In this document: piece by piece, positions 25,401 through 37,484 of the stretch
Numbering within the stretch: position 1 is the stretch's first letter
How the letters are laid out: the number at the start of each line of letters is the position of its first letter
Source of the DNA: Dryas octopetala
Taxonomy: Eukaryota > Streptophyta > Magnoliopsida > Rosales > Rosaceae
Assembly (NCBI GenBank): GCA_963921425.1
Contig: OY992836.1
Coordinates: 13,090,114-13,154,113 of the forward strand
DNA length: 64,000 bases
Direction: 5' to 3'
The notes under the pieces: model-generated
Databases searched by the model: none
The model's input: only the letters and a program-made list of their open reading frames with translations
What the model was told of the DNA's origin: nothing
Made by a program: the position numbers and the translations under genes

Positions 25401-28400
25401 AGTGTATAAGTTGAGATCATGGGAAGAAGAAAAACCTTGATGTTATTTGATACAATATCTCTGGAAGGTCAAGCTTCTGCTCAAATCTTTCTTGCATCGT
25501 GGCAAATCCAATAAGAAGAGGTTCAAGGAGCCCAACAAGACAGCTCTTAATCTCAATTCCCTTCTTTTGTCTGGGATTTATTTCTGTTGGGCTAGCAAGC
25601 AACAGCCGGTCATTCAGCGCACCAACCAAAACTGCACAGAAATACATCGTAATGAGTCAGAAGAATAACAGTAGAGAAAGATACATACCTGCATCAGCAG
25701 CATCACAAGATACATACCTGCATAAGGCATATTGATAGAGAGAATAGTCCTCACTTTCCCATCCCAGCCAAGCACACTAATTGCAGTGGTAGTAGAAAAG
25801 AGAAGTGCAGGGCCAACCCATAAAAGTGATCTAAAGTGAATAGAAGTCAAGTGCTCAAACAAGTTTATGTAACATAAAAGTTCAATTGAATCAATGATTA
25901 CATAAAGTAAAAAATTTTACACCAAGATATTGTATGAGGATATTGAAGGAAGTCCTTTATCAAATTTTGCAGAACTGCCTGCCAGTATCTCTAGATCTGC
26001 CGAAACCATAAGCACCCTTTGCGTAGTTAATATTCCAGCAACATATCCCCTAAGAGTTTCTTGCCAGTGAACCTGTCATATTTGAACAGAAAGAGCTTCA
26101 AAGGGGGATTCAAAAACTCTTTCACATAAAAAAAAAAGTCCACACCAGTGGACAGTCCCGAAGAATACACTTGCAGAAGAATATAGTTGCATGTGTTGTG
26201 ATTGCAAATGTCGTCACTCACTTTAATAAGTAATCAACAATATGCTTGACCCAAAAAAAAAATCAACAATATGAATGTACAGGAGCTGTATATATAGAAG
26301 AAATTTGGAGAGCTATGTGTCAGATGCAACCATAGCAAACAACAATAGAGAACTACTGGTCTTATCATAAAAAAGCCCTAGAAATAAGGTTTCAGGAAAA
26401 TAAGGAACAGTTGCTCTATCTTTTTGCAGGAAAGTTATAGTCTGCAGGGTAAAATACATGAAACCAAAACATCCTTGGTTTGAACCTGAAATTTGGTTAG
26501 GCAATGTGAGAGAAGCAAAAGGGAATGGAAGTTTATTGGAATAGAAAAAATATGGATTTATTCACATAAAAAATAAATATGACAAGATCTGGCTGCTTCA
26601 GTATCTGATGTCAACGCCCGTCCCCTCCTCCCCCCGCCCCAAAAAAAAGAGATGGAAGAAATTAACACTTTGGTATCAAAACACAGACAACAAGTCAATG
26701 AATGCCCAATTTTTAACCAGCACCAACAAATGTCCTAAAATATTTTTCACCATTCAACAAAGGGTCATAAGTTTGCTTGAATGGGCAGTTTTGACTGAGG
26801 AAGTGTAAGGGGGTAAAGGTTTTACCCTCACCAACACATAGGAATTACTTTCCATTGTTCAACACTACGTAATAAGCTTGAATGGTTATAAGATCACCTG
26901 AAGTACAATCTCATTTAGTTTCAACTTAATTGACTTTTTCCCTTCACTTTTTGTTGATATATAATGACCACCAGCATTAGAAAGGCGGTATCCTTGAACC
27001 AGCTTTGCCAAGCCAATCTGATTCCCATGAGAAGCAAACATCAATGTTGACTCTACAATCACATAATACTATGATTAGCACATACTGTTGATGAACCTTT
27101 TTTCCAAATTAAACATAATAGTTATTCTTCCCTCAAGTACCTATTGGAGTGGAAAAGATTCGATCAACTTCACTTTCAAACATAAATTGCATTGGGACCC
27201 GGGTGGGACTAGCACCAGTATCCATAGATTGGTTTTCTTCAGACAGTAAATTCTTTTCATTAGCTTCTGGAGAAGCCTTTTCAGGCAGAATATGTAAAAC
27301 CAGTCCAGTCTTATCATCATCAAGAATTGCAAACTGATTTTCCTTGGGGCCAATAAATGCTGCATCTCGACCTACAAACTCAAAGATGCAATTTGTGAAT
27401 AATTATTGATTACTACATCTCCTACATACATATTTAGATATTCTAAGGACATAAAGACATCCTATAGACAGATGAACCTTTTAATGTGCTGCATTTACTG
27501 TTTCCCGTCTGAGAATCAGTATTCTCAAAATATAGCACCACTTCATTTGTAGCACCACTAAATTCATAGACAACAAGAAATAAGTTCTGTTTTTTACTGT
27601 AGATCACGTATTTAGGATGGTATTCCACATTTCCAGGAACCTATGTAAGAGGAAAATAAAAGTTATTTCAATACCACGAATGTTGGCACCACTAAATGGG
27701 AAACCCTCACAAAAGCTAAAGGGGATATATAAGACATCAGAGTAATTCAGGAGATAGTATATCATGTTCTACATTACCGATGTATAAAGTTTCTTGTAGA
27801 TAGTATCTGCTCCAGAACAGAGATTATATGCCATAAGGTATAATCCATCTACACTAAAGGCCCTGACAGGATAATGAAGAACCCGGTTCTCTTTATTGAA
27901 GAAATTTAGCTCCAGGTGAAACGGCTGAAAGTGAACCAAAGTTGTCATACTGGAATTAAGCAAAAGAAACAGAAGATACAATCAATCTTTATCAGAAGCA
28001 ACTTACCTGACAAACAGGAACGTCCTTCAGATGATGCTTAGTATCTACAATAGTAATGAGAGGCAGCCGAGATATTGGGGCACTTTTGGCATGACCTTCC
28101 ATAAAATGCTGTAATAATAACGCAAAGAAATGATACATCAATAAATTGAATTATAACTTAGGAAGCCTGATTAGATCACACAAGAAGTTTCAAAAAAGTG
28201 TTTAATATAAAAGAGATGGGACAAAATAAGCTAGATAGTGGTTTTTACAAAGTTGCAACCCAGCCCATTACAGCCTGGTCACATTCAAATTTATCCATGA
28301 TCCATCCTCATAACATTATAAACCATATTCACTAAAAAAATTTCTCCTTTAGATATTTATAAAAAGAAAGTGGCATACACTGTGGAGAAAAGCCTTCCGA

Positions 28401-31285
28401 GCAATGTCTGATATTGTAAGCTGACTGTGGCTGCCAGAAAGGACACATTATTATTGAAAATAAGCAATAGTATTAAAGCACCAAACTAGTCCAATGAATT
28501 TCAAATCAACAAACCCTTGAATCCCAATGAATAATATAAGCGTGCAAGTCTAAAACTTGAACCAAGAATAGCAGTAAAATGATAACCAATGAGTAAATTA
28601 AATCCTAGAGGTCAAAAAATGCAGCTTGTGCCATCAATAATAACCCAAAAGAAGAAAAAGGTTAAAGCAAATCTTATTAAATCAGTAATGACTAGCAACA
28701 GTAATACAACTAAGCTTAGTGTATGTATTTCAATCTTAATAACTGTTACTTTTTTAAATGAATAAGAAAGCTGACAGCTGTAGAGAGGGAAACCCTTTAC
28801 ATAAAATATTAACAAATGTCAAGCATTTGAGGTCAAGACAAAGGGTCCTGAATTCAACCTCAAGAAATTTTAGGATTAAATTACCACATAATTATTATTT
28901 TATAACATTAAATCCAACCTCTAACAAATCGGGTTTACAAAAGTTTTGATCTCACCCTTTCAGATGATGCTCTTGCAGTTGAGCTTGAAGTTGATGTTCA
29001 GCTAATATTCCAGATGAACCCAAAGATGAAAGCTTTTCTTTCAAAACAGATGCTGCAAAATACTTCTACCATTAGCATATCTTGTCAATAAGCAAGGCAG
29101 CAATATAAAGAACATATATGAAGGTTCTATTCATAGCATTAGAAACTCCAAAAATTTGCCATCTTTCAAAAACCAAACAAAACAATGTAATACATGTACA
29201 GAGTTTCAGGGCATGTATCATGTATAAAACCGATGATTAATAAGCTTGCACGCTAAAGATGTCTACAGGGTGACCAAAACTATGGTATATTATCAGCATT
29301 TAAGGGAAATAAATGTTACCTTGGTATTCTAAGAAGTATATATAAGGATTTTTTTCATTTCTACCTTAAATCTTAGCTACAATTGTCAATGGCACAAGAG
29401 AAGAGAAAAGACAAGAAAGAAGGCAACTATTTAAGCATGCAACAGAAAAGTAAGGTTCCGTAATGACTAATGTTCTCATTGGACCTTGATGTACATATAT
29501 GCTGCCCACCAAGCACATAATTTGTGGGCCTTCCACTCTCATAATTTAGATCGATCTGGATCCTCTGCTTGCCTTATTTTTACTTGACTTTTAACCTAAG
29601 CCTTTCATTACAAATTCAGGGGTTTTCTATTTTTGAGTTTTATCATCAAACCCTAAACCATAAAGAACAATCCTTATATATTTTTGCAGCACCCTTTTGA
29701 TTAAAAAGTCAAGAAATGTCTAAGGCAAGTATACAATCCATATTCGTACGTCATAGTTAAGATGTATGTAGAACAAGAGAACCAATAGTCAGACCAAAAT
29801 AACAACTTCGTGGTAGTTGCCGACCACGTACTAAGACATATGACCACAAAATTAGAGCCTCAAACATAAAGTGCAACATCTACCATGAGAAATCTTTGAT
29901 GAAATCCTTTTCCTATTAACTACTGAAAACATCCTAGTTAATGATGAGAAAATTTACATATGATATAGCTTGTTATAACTTATCACTAGACCAAATTATT
30001 AGAAGATTTCTAAAACATAGGCCATAGAAAGTAGAAATTTCCTCATAATGCCGTTGTGTCAAGGAGGAAAAAATTCAGCATAAATGACACAAAGAAGAGA
30101 AACAAAAAAGCACTTGAGGAACACAATGAACTCTACATCTGCATGTATTGAAAATAAAAAATATCACAACTCAAACAAAACAGTTCAAATAAATACACAA
30201 ATATTGGGGAACTCTTTATTTTCACCTGAAGATCCTCTTGCACCTTGCAAAACTGCAAATAGCTGTTTCCTCCCTTCCCTAGTGTATGCAGCCCTATTTT
30301 TCACATTGTCTCCACCTGTCATATTCTATAACAGAGATGAAATATTCAAAATGTGCACTTTTTGACATTGGGGGTAAGCAAAATGTGTGTTTTTTTATGA
30401 AAAAAGTAAAATGTGTGCTATGTAAGTGGTTGCTCTTAACTGTAAACAGAAGTGCTGCTAAATTTAATTTGGAGTGAACTTCTAGAGTTTTGATTCGTGG
30501 TAAAGGGTAAACTGTTTCTCCACCCTGCTGGGAAAGGATGCGAGGAATATCTAGTGATTCAATTGCTGCAGAATAAATTGAACACTATAGTCAGTGCAAC
30601 CTATCATAGAGCGAGGTAATTATAGCCACAAGTGTGTATACGAGCATACTGGTTGTCAAAACCTATGAAAGATAGCACCATTGGTGCCCATGCAAACACG
30701 GAATGTCATATACAAAAAATCATACATACTACATTTATATCTATATACAATAAGGGTGAAGTATTAATAGAACAAGAGAACCAATAGTCAGACCAAAATA
30801 AGAACTTCAGCGTAGTTGCAGACCACCTGCTAAGACATATGACCACAATAAAATTCTAAGAGAAGATAATTCAATTAACTTAGGATAAAATAGTAAGAGT
30901 GCTGCTATTTGCACACCCTTTTCTTCTCTTTGCACACCCTTTCTTAAAAAAAAAAAAAAAAAAAACTCAAAGGAAAAGACCTTATACCCCATCCATTTTT
31001 CTTTTTGCACACCCTTCCTAAACAGAAAAAAAAAAACACACACACACACACCCAAAAATCACACCCCATCCCCATCTCCCCCCCCCCCCCGTACACACCC
31101 CCTCCCCACCTCTCCTCTCTCCGGCACACACCCATCCCCGAGCAGCCTACCACCGCCGGCGACCACCCCACCCTCGCGCGCCACCACCTTCCTCGCAGCA
31201 CCACCACCTTCCTCGCAGCACCACCACCGCGCGCAGCACCACCAAAAACAGCCACCATAACCAGCCCGGCAGCCCCTCCTCGGCT

Positions 31286-31359
<74 letters not shown>

Positions 31360-31904
31360 CACCCAAGCAGACAGCCAAACAAATTTAAAAAAAAAAAAAA
31401 AAAATTGCAGCGGGTTCGGCGGACCAGTGCCGAACCCGGTGGTTTCGTTCGACAGGTACCCGCCGAATAGAATAGGATTTTTCGGTGGGTACTTACTGAA
31501 CGAAACCATTGGGTTCGGCACTGGTCCACCGAACTCGCTCCAATTTTTTTTTTAAAGTTCTCTTCTCTCCGGCGTGCGACGGTGAGCTAGCTGCGAGGAA
31601 GGTGGTGGCGCGCGGTGGTGGTGCTGCGAGGAATGTGGTGCTGCTGGTGCGAGGAAGGTGGTGCTGCTGGTGCGAGGAAGGTGGTGATCGGGCGGAGGGA
31701 AAAAAAACAGAGCAAGGGGGGAGGAGTCGGAGAGGAGAGGAGGGAGGCGAAGGCTCGGGGGGAGGTGGTTGGGGTGGGGGGAAGAAGAAGAAGAGAAAGG
31801 GTGGGGAAGAAAAAAAAAAAAATTTGCAGGTGAGGGGAGGGGTGTGTACGGGGGGGAGATGGGGATGGGGGTGTGTGGGTGAAGGAAGGGCCAAATGGTC
31901 TTTT

Positions 31905-31955
<51 letters not shown>

Positions 31956-34900
31956 CAGAAAGGGTGTGCAAAAAGAAATGTAGGGGTGTGCAAATAGCAG
32001 CCCTCAATAGTAAAAGAGTAATACGTTAAATTAAAAAAATTAATAAAGTAAAATAGCAAAACAAGAAGCACGTTTCTTTAAAAAATGAACAACCAATTGA
32101 CAACATTTGTTACTTCAAAAACAGCCACATACAAACAGTTGACTAATTATCTTCTTTTTTTTCAAAATTATCCATTTAGTCAGATAAAAAAATCCATTTA
32201 ATTACTCACTAAATTGATTCTCACCAGACTTAACCTTTGCCTAATCTCTCTATTTCTCAACTGCATTTTATGTTACTATTGGTGAAAAACCCTGTAAATG
32301 TGAAGATCTAAAATGTATTTCCTTTAATTATTTTTCTTTGATTTTCTTTCTTCTTATCTTTTCTTATATATTACTGTACAAAAAGTATCTATATATGCAA
32401 TAAAAAATAAAACCTCTTGGCGCGCACAGGAGCATGTGCCAAGAGAATAGTTAAAAATAAAAAGAATTTACATATTACTAGTTTCCTTGTGGTGGTGGTG
32501 GGGGAAGGGGGGAACCTTCATTGTAAAACGACGATAATAATTCATTATGATAAATTTACAGTATCCTAAAATATATAATCACTTATGCTTTGTTTGAGAC
32601 TTGTGGTTGTCGGGAGAAATATTATTTACATAAATACAAAATAAACAAATAAATAAATAAAAACTAGCAGTTGTACAGTTACAAAAGTTAAATGTAAGAA
32701 ACGAAACTGAAAGGATGCCAATATGTTTCATAAAAGCAGAATCACATCCTTTTCAGGGTAAAGGAAAAAAGTAAAAATAGTAATAATAATAACTAACCAG
32801 CAGGTTCAAAGAAATTTGCTTGCATTGGAGGTCTATTAGGATTAATTATAACCCTTGTTTTCCACACTTGAAGAGTTCCATCCTTGGACACAGTTACAAG
32901 TAACCGCAACATTGGGAGCCAAGCAACTGAAGTTAATGGTTGGGAACCCACTTGTGTACTGAATTGCAATAAAAAGTCAAAACTTAGAATTTTGATTAAT
33001 ACCAGCAAGAGATTGACAGAAGAAGCAAAATTTCAAACAGAATTGGATTATTTAGGTAGCCAATATGACCTGTATGTATATGAAGATATGAAACAATCCA
33101 TTTCAAGCAATCCTATTCTAACATTCCGGCTTAAAAAAAACAACCCTATTCTAAAACCTCTTAGCTTTATAGAGGAGCTTGCAGATTTTTTATAGCCATT
33201 CAAGGTCAACTGAAGTTTTTTAAGGTTAATAATGTAATGTTTTTAACCGCCAGTTGGCTGTGATAAGATTGTCCGTAGGATGTTCTTTATTAAATTTGGT
33301 AAAACCTTCACTCCATTTTTTAAAATGAAAAGAAATAAATTGGTGAAACATAAAATGAAAGGGTAAAAAGAACATTAATCAATGAACTCCAGCAGAAGGG
33401 TATTAAGGCATTAATTCATTACTTTCCTAATCTCCAGTTTTTACTTCTTTTTTTTGGCCTTTATGGCACAATCAGTATTTCATTTCAGAATCTTTCTAGT
33501 CTTGCTACCATAAATGACTTACATTCCAATCATATTAGGTCTCTCAGTTGACACATCCCACGCAAGAAGCGTACCCCGTCTATCACCAACAAAAATCCAC
33601 TCCAATGTTGGGTGAAAACCAAACGCACCAGCACCAATAAGCTTTATGGTGTTGTCAACTGAAGAACAAGAACAAAAGATGATGACACATATACCACTTA
33701 AACGAGAATAACTTATTACATTCTGAACAAGAAAGAGTCACTCATTTTACTTTGTAAAGTGTAATGAACAGCATATGTGTGAATGTTGTAAGCTCGAATC
33801 AAACCATCTGCATATGCCACATACTGAAATAGGAAAAAAAAAAATATGCTTATAATATGCCAGAAAAAAAGATTAAGCACATTAGATGTATTTATTCAGC
33901 AGCCACCCAATGTGTACCGACTACAAGGACAATAGGAATAAATTCAACCAAACAACTGTATTACCAGAACAGGGAGGCGAGGGTGGCATGCCAGATTGAC
34001 AATAGGTTTCTTCAAGTCTGTCTTTATTTTTGTTGGCGCCCTTCCTCCTTCAACAGTTCCAACAACTTCATGCATATTGAAGCAGTATCAAGAATTAGAG
34101 ATAACCAGTAGGAATAATTAACATGTAATAGTATTATACATTTCTTGTGGCTGCATTATGTATGTTTAGAGAGGGGGGGGGGGGGGGGGAGTTAACAATT
34201 AAAAGAAAAAAACCTGTAACACTCATCCTTCGGTGGAAACCAAAAAACACTACAGGTTGGAGAGGCGTCAAAGCAAGATGGACTTCTGAATCAGAAGAAA
34301 TTTGCTCCATCTTCTTCTCAGGTGAATGCAAGACGCAAGTTTGCTCAGCATCAAAATCACAGGAACGAATGGTACAATCCTACAAAATGGGGTATAAACA
34401 TATCCATACTCAGGCAAGCAAACAAGAATATCCATAATATAAAATATGCAGCTTCGGAAGACTATCAAAATTCAATATAAACCAAGCACTGAAGATTCTT
34501 AACACCAAATAAAATGTAATTCTACACAAAGCAACAAAAGCTTAAGTAACACAAAATGATTGAAGTAGCAAGAAAAGACACAGATTTACATTAACCAAAC
34601 AATGAAACTTCAAAATTGTTCAATTGTTATATGACCTTTGACCAATCTCTTCAAGAATCACCCATTGAGATCAAATGAAAAAGCATCAGCTGCTGTAAAG
34701 CATACATCTTTGACCTAATGGCCATTCTCATTTATAGATGTTTCTAAAAAGTTACCAATTGGATATTCCAACCATGTGCATGAGCATAAAATTTGGCCCA
34801 TGATCCAGATATTCAGTCACATATCGTCCCCTTGCCTACCAATCAGTGAGCATAATCTATTATAGTGGCCAACAAATGTAGTCAACATGACACTTCCCAG

Positions 34901-36056
34901 AAAAAGAAAAAGAAAAAAAGAAAAAAAAAAAAAAAAAAAAAAAAAGGGCACAACTTCAAGAAGTTGGCACAATTGAAACTAAATTCCACAGTACTCTAAC
35001 TAGAACACTTGATAGATACTTGGATGTTAAAAAATATAAAAATTAGGACATGAACCAATAATTATTAGCACAAAGCATGGAATTGAACATAAATTAGAAG
35101 GTCTTATTTACAAGGATTTGAACTCGAGATCTCTTGCTATAATACCACGATACCATTTATTAATTTACCATTGTTCCCAAAGGCTTAAACTGTTAGGATG
35201 TGGAGCAACAATTATTTAATAAACTACCATGTTCTAAAACTAAAACCTGCATATTACCATTGAAAAGATATTCAAGAAGCAATTCTCTATATCTAAATGT
35301 CCTGAACAGAGAAGAGTATATGGGCACCAACCTCAAGGATTGCTACCACGGAATGCCCACTCGTGGGACTATAAGACATGCGGACAACAGGTGAACCAAT
35401 ATCAATAGATGAAATCTTGCTTCCTGTCAATGCATCCATTTCTGTGTGCACAAATTAAGACAATGTCAATTAAAATTAATCAAAGTGCATATGAAGAAAA
35501 AACAAGAATATAAAGGTAAACCAAGTTTATAAACAAATTCAATCTATAAACATTCTTCAGTACTCGGATTTCCGGGGTCACTGAGTACATCCATGTGGCT
35601 ATTCTTAAATAATTATGGGATACTAGCGGTTTTTTAAGAAAATTAACCCGGCATCACTAACATTGCCAATAAAACCTCAAGTATAGACCTTTAAACTGAT
35701 AATAGAAGCTCTCACTCAAGCACCAACCATAAAATTTCACACCACAATTAGTTAGTAGAATAATTACACCAAGGCACCTTAACTCCAATGTCACACTCAA
35801 GCACACGCGCAAACCCGAAAAATAAAACTTCAAATTCCAATTAATGTCACTGTAACTAGAATGATTCGAAGTACAAAACTGAAATTACTTATAATTGATA
35901 AAAAGGAGGGAATGGGCTGTTACCAATGATGTAGTTGCCGATGGCGACGGCGACGAGCGCCTGATGGGGATGAAATGCAGCAGCATGAGGCTGCAACGGT
36001 TTTTGGCTACGCCCCACGTGGCGCAGATCCAGATGCTGCACCGTCGTCCACTCCAT
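22404..36056 (-). CDS. TWD40-1: TPLATE/TSET complex subunit TWD40-1-like
   Basis: Twenty-four exons join in frame to 1627 codons: 36056-35924, 35441-35332, 34379-34214, 34065-33965, 33823-33751, 33658-33523, 32958-32798, 30565-30441, 30325-30226, 29052-28956, 28430-28379, 28108-28007, 27924-27778, 27640-27478, 27371-27141, 27052-26898, 26072-25921, 25830-25718, 25631-25436, 25231-25120, 25044-24890, 24767-23336, 23240-23046, 22880-22404. The start MEWTTVQHLDLRHVG and end VPSPFG match recalled plant homologues, and Arabidopsis At3g50590 has a similar length (~1614). WD40 repeats occupy about residues 1-330 (for example LRLLVTVSKDGTLQVWKTR). An alpha-solenoid follows, then a disordered Pro/Gln-rich region encoded by the 1.4-kb exon. 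A C-terminal Cys pair motif lies near residues 1587-1605 (CDLC...CIIC), like a zinc ribbon. Known role: plasma-membrane adaptor complex for clathrin-mediated endocytosis. The intron between exons 7 and 8 holds foldback element B. Confidence 0.93.
25679..25723 (-). repeat. Duplicated splice donor after exon 18 of TWD40-1
   Basis: The motif ATGCAG/GTATGTATCTT occurs twice, 29 nt apart, at the end of exon 18 (donors at 25717 and 25688). The outer donor keeps the frame into exon 19 (YA/VLVGAL). Use of the inner one would add 29 nt and shift the frame. Confidence 0.8.
30897..32005. mobile_element. Foldback element B in TWD40-1 intron 7 (1109 bp)
   Basis: The left end is GAGTGCTGCTATTTGCACAC; the right end reverse-complements to GAGGGCTGCTATTTGCACAC. 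The 8-bp target duplication AATAGTAA is exact (30889-30896 and 32006-32013) and not low-complexity. The motif TTTGCACACCC occurs twice at each end. The element is almost one long inverted repeat: the centre (31413-31540) has arms GTTCGGYGGACCAGTGCCGA with their complement about 100 bp away. Microsatellite CT tracts (31290-31354) and a ~50-bp T run (31906-31955) lie within. The internal block carrying AAAAACAGCCACCATAACC is also present, in inverted orientation, in element A. There is no transposase; it must move in trans, if at all. Confidence 0.88.
31290..31354. repeat. (CT)n microsatellite inside element B
   Basis: More than 60 bp of CT dinucleotides with few interruptions. Element A carries a shorter GA tract in the matching place on the other arm. 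Confidence 0.95.
34913..34945. repeat. A-rich tract in a TWD40-1 intron
   Basis: A string of GAAAAAG units grading into a homopolymer of over 20 A on the plus strand, within intron 2. No coding meaning. A homopolymer of G lies at 34171-34190 in intron 3. Confidence 0.9.
35100..35190 (-). mobile_element. Degenerate LTR/PBS-like remnant in TWD40-1 intron 2
   Basis: On the minus strand, TTTGGGAACAATGGTAAATT is followed by TGGTATCGTGG and then GAGATCTCGAGTTC and AAATCC. This resembles a frequent plant repeat in which an LTR end precedes TGGTATCAGAGC, the initiator-Met tRNA primer-binding site. The match is degenerate, the boundaries are approximate, and no gag-pol is nearby. Confidence 0.4.
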
Positions 36057-36069
36057 CTTAGACGTTCAC

Positions 36070-36260
36070 CTGCAACTCAAGCATCAGAAACCAATACATA
36101 CACCTGTACTATATCTATATGTATGTGTATACTGTTGCCCCCAAAATCTTAATTCTTATCGTAAATTTGTTGATTGTTATGAATCGAATAGATCGAGAAA
36201 GAGAGAATATGCAGATGGTTTAGATCTTGCTTTACTTGCAAGTGAAAATTGTGGAATTAC
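36070..36260 (-). other. 5' UTR intron of TWD40-1
   Basis: On the minus strand, CTGACCAG/GTAATTCC (donor at 36260) and GAGTTGCAG/GTGAACG (acceptor at 36070) define a likely intron 13 nt upstream of the start codon. A leader exon of perhaps 100 nt would lie above 36261. This is inferred from splice sites only. Confidence 0.6.
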
Positions 36261-36507
36261 CTGGTCAGAGACTCAGAGTTGAGTGAAATGGGAGCTCATT
36301 TGAAGTAGAAGAAGAAGATCAATGACCGGGACGAAATGCGAAAATTACAGACAGGGAGGAGAGAGGTTGAAGGACCGCGCTTTTCAATAACCGAATGAAA
36401 GGGGCCCAACTACTACTCTCTTTTTCTTTCGTGGGCTTAGATGGGCCGATATACCGGTGGCCCATTCTATGTGCACTCGAAACTTACTCCCGACACCTAT
36501 GATTTAA
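36261..36507. promoter_or_regulatory. Probable TWD40-1 promoter and leader region
   Basis: Sequence immediately upstream of the inferred TWD40-1 leader. The leader probably begins near 36350-36400. I see no clear TATA box. GGGCCCA and TGGGCC (telo/TCP-like GGCCCA motifs) occur at 36392 and 36453-36463; such motifs are common upstream of housekeeping plant genes. Confidence 0.4.
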
Positions 36508-36977
36508 GGTCACGTTTACTAACATAAAATGAGAGAAAAAATAAATTGGAATGAGAGAAATAATTGGAGTAGGGATGAGTGAATTCTGATAGGTTGTTTA
36601 CTAATCATCTAGAATGATAATAAAAATGAAGTTGATTCACACTTCTGTATTTATTAACAATCATGAATCGAAATAAAAACTTGTTTAAATATTACAAAGT
36701 TTCAGTGTTGTAAAAAAAAATTATTTTTTTATTGGATATTTTGGGATTATTAAAAAAAATTGAGGGTACTTTTGATATAAATTAATAACTCATGATGGAA
36801 TGAGAGTCAATAACATGTCCCCTCCCCCCTCAAGGAATGAGATTGGGGGAGTGATTCTTGATTTTGGAGTGGGCTCCACTTATTTTTTGATTCTCTAATA
36901 CAAGTAAACACAAGATTGGAGTAGAATGAGAATAACTCTTATTCATTTCATTTTAATTCCATGTAAGTAAACGTACC
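36508..36977. mobile_element. MITE-like element with ACGTTTACT inverted ends
   Basis: The left end GGTCACGTTTACTAACAT and the reverse-complemented right end GGTACGTTTACTTACATG are imperfect inverted repeats about 470 bp apart. The interior repeats AATGAGA/GGAATGAG motifs. The ends resemble PIF/Harbinger-type MITEs (GGnCACGTTTG). The flanking trinucleotides (TAA left, ATC right) do not match, so a target duplication is not shown. Confidence 0.5.
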
Positions 36978-37033
36978 ATCACTTCTAGGACCGGTTTGAC
37001 GATACGTTTGACAGTGTCAAGAGCACTTCTAAA

Positions 37034-37484
37034 TAAAGGTTTGGTCGGCACGACCCATTCGTATTTTCGTGTTGTGCTCATGTTGATTCGTATAGCTAAG
37101 ATCTAGGTCTGGCACAGTATGCGACCCATTCACATTCTTGCCGTGTTCGTACTATACTACCACGCCTTAAATGGGCCTTTTTATTTATTTATTTTTAGCG
37201 AGACAACTTATTTTCCTTGAAAAATTGGATTTTCATTGTTTTTTTAATGGTTGTTGAAAAATTCTTTAAAAAAGAGAAAAACAATGTTAAACAAGTCGTG
37301 TCTAATTTGGGCCTCTTTTGTGCTCGTGTTTATGTTGTACTTGGCCCATGTTGCACTCGTGTTATGTTATGCCGGATGGGTTAAAGACTTTAGCCCAGCC
37401 TGGTCCATTTATTCATGTCGTATTGTGTTATGCCTATTTTAATCATGTCGTGCTCGTGTCGGCCCGGCTCGTCTGACATCTCTA
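37034..37484. mobile_element. hAT-type non-autonomous element, 451 bp
   Basis: The exact 8-bp duplication CTTCTAAA flanks it (37026-37033 and 37485-37492). The right end reverse-complements to TAGAGATGTCAGACGAGCC, a typical plant hAT end (TAGRGRTG). The left end TAAAGGTTTGGTCGGCACG is its diverged partner. The interior is rich in GTCGTGCTCGTGTCGGCCCG words seen in many dispersed plant copies. No transposase. Confidence 0.75.

Noticed and set aside
31005-32007. Long open frames on both strands in element B
   Set aside because: They arise from CT/GA microsatellites, A/T runs and CACCAC repeats; same reasoning as element A.
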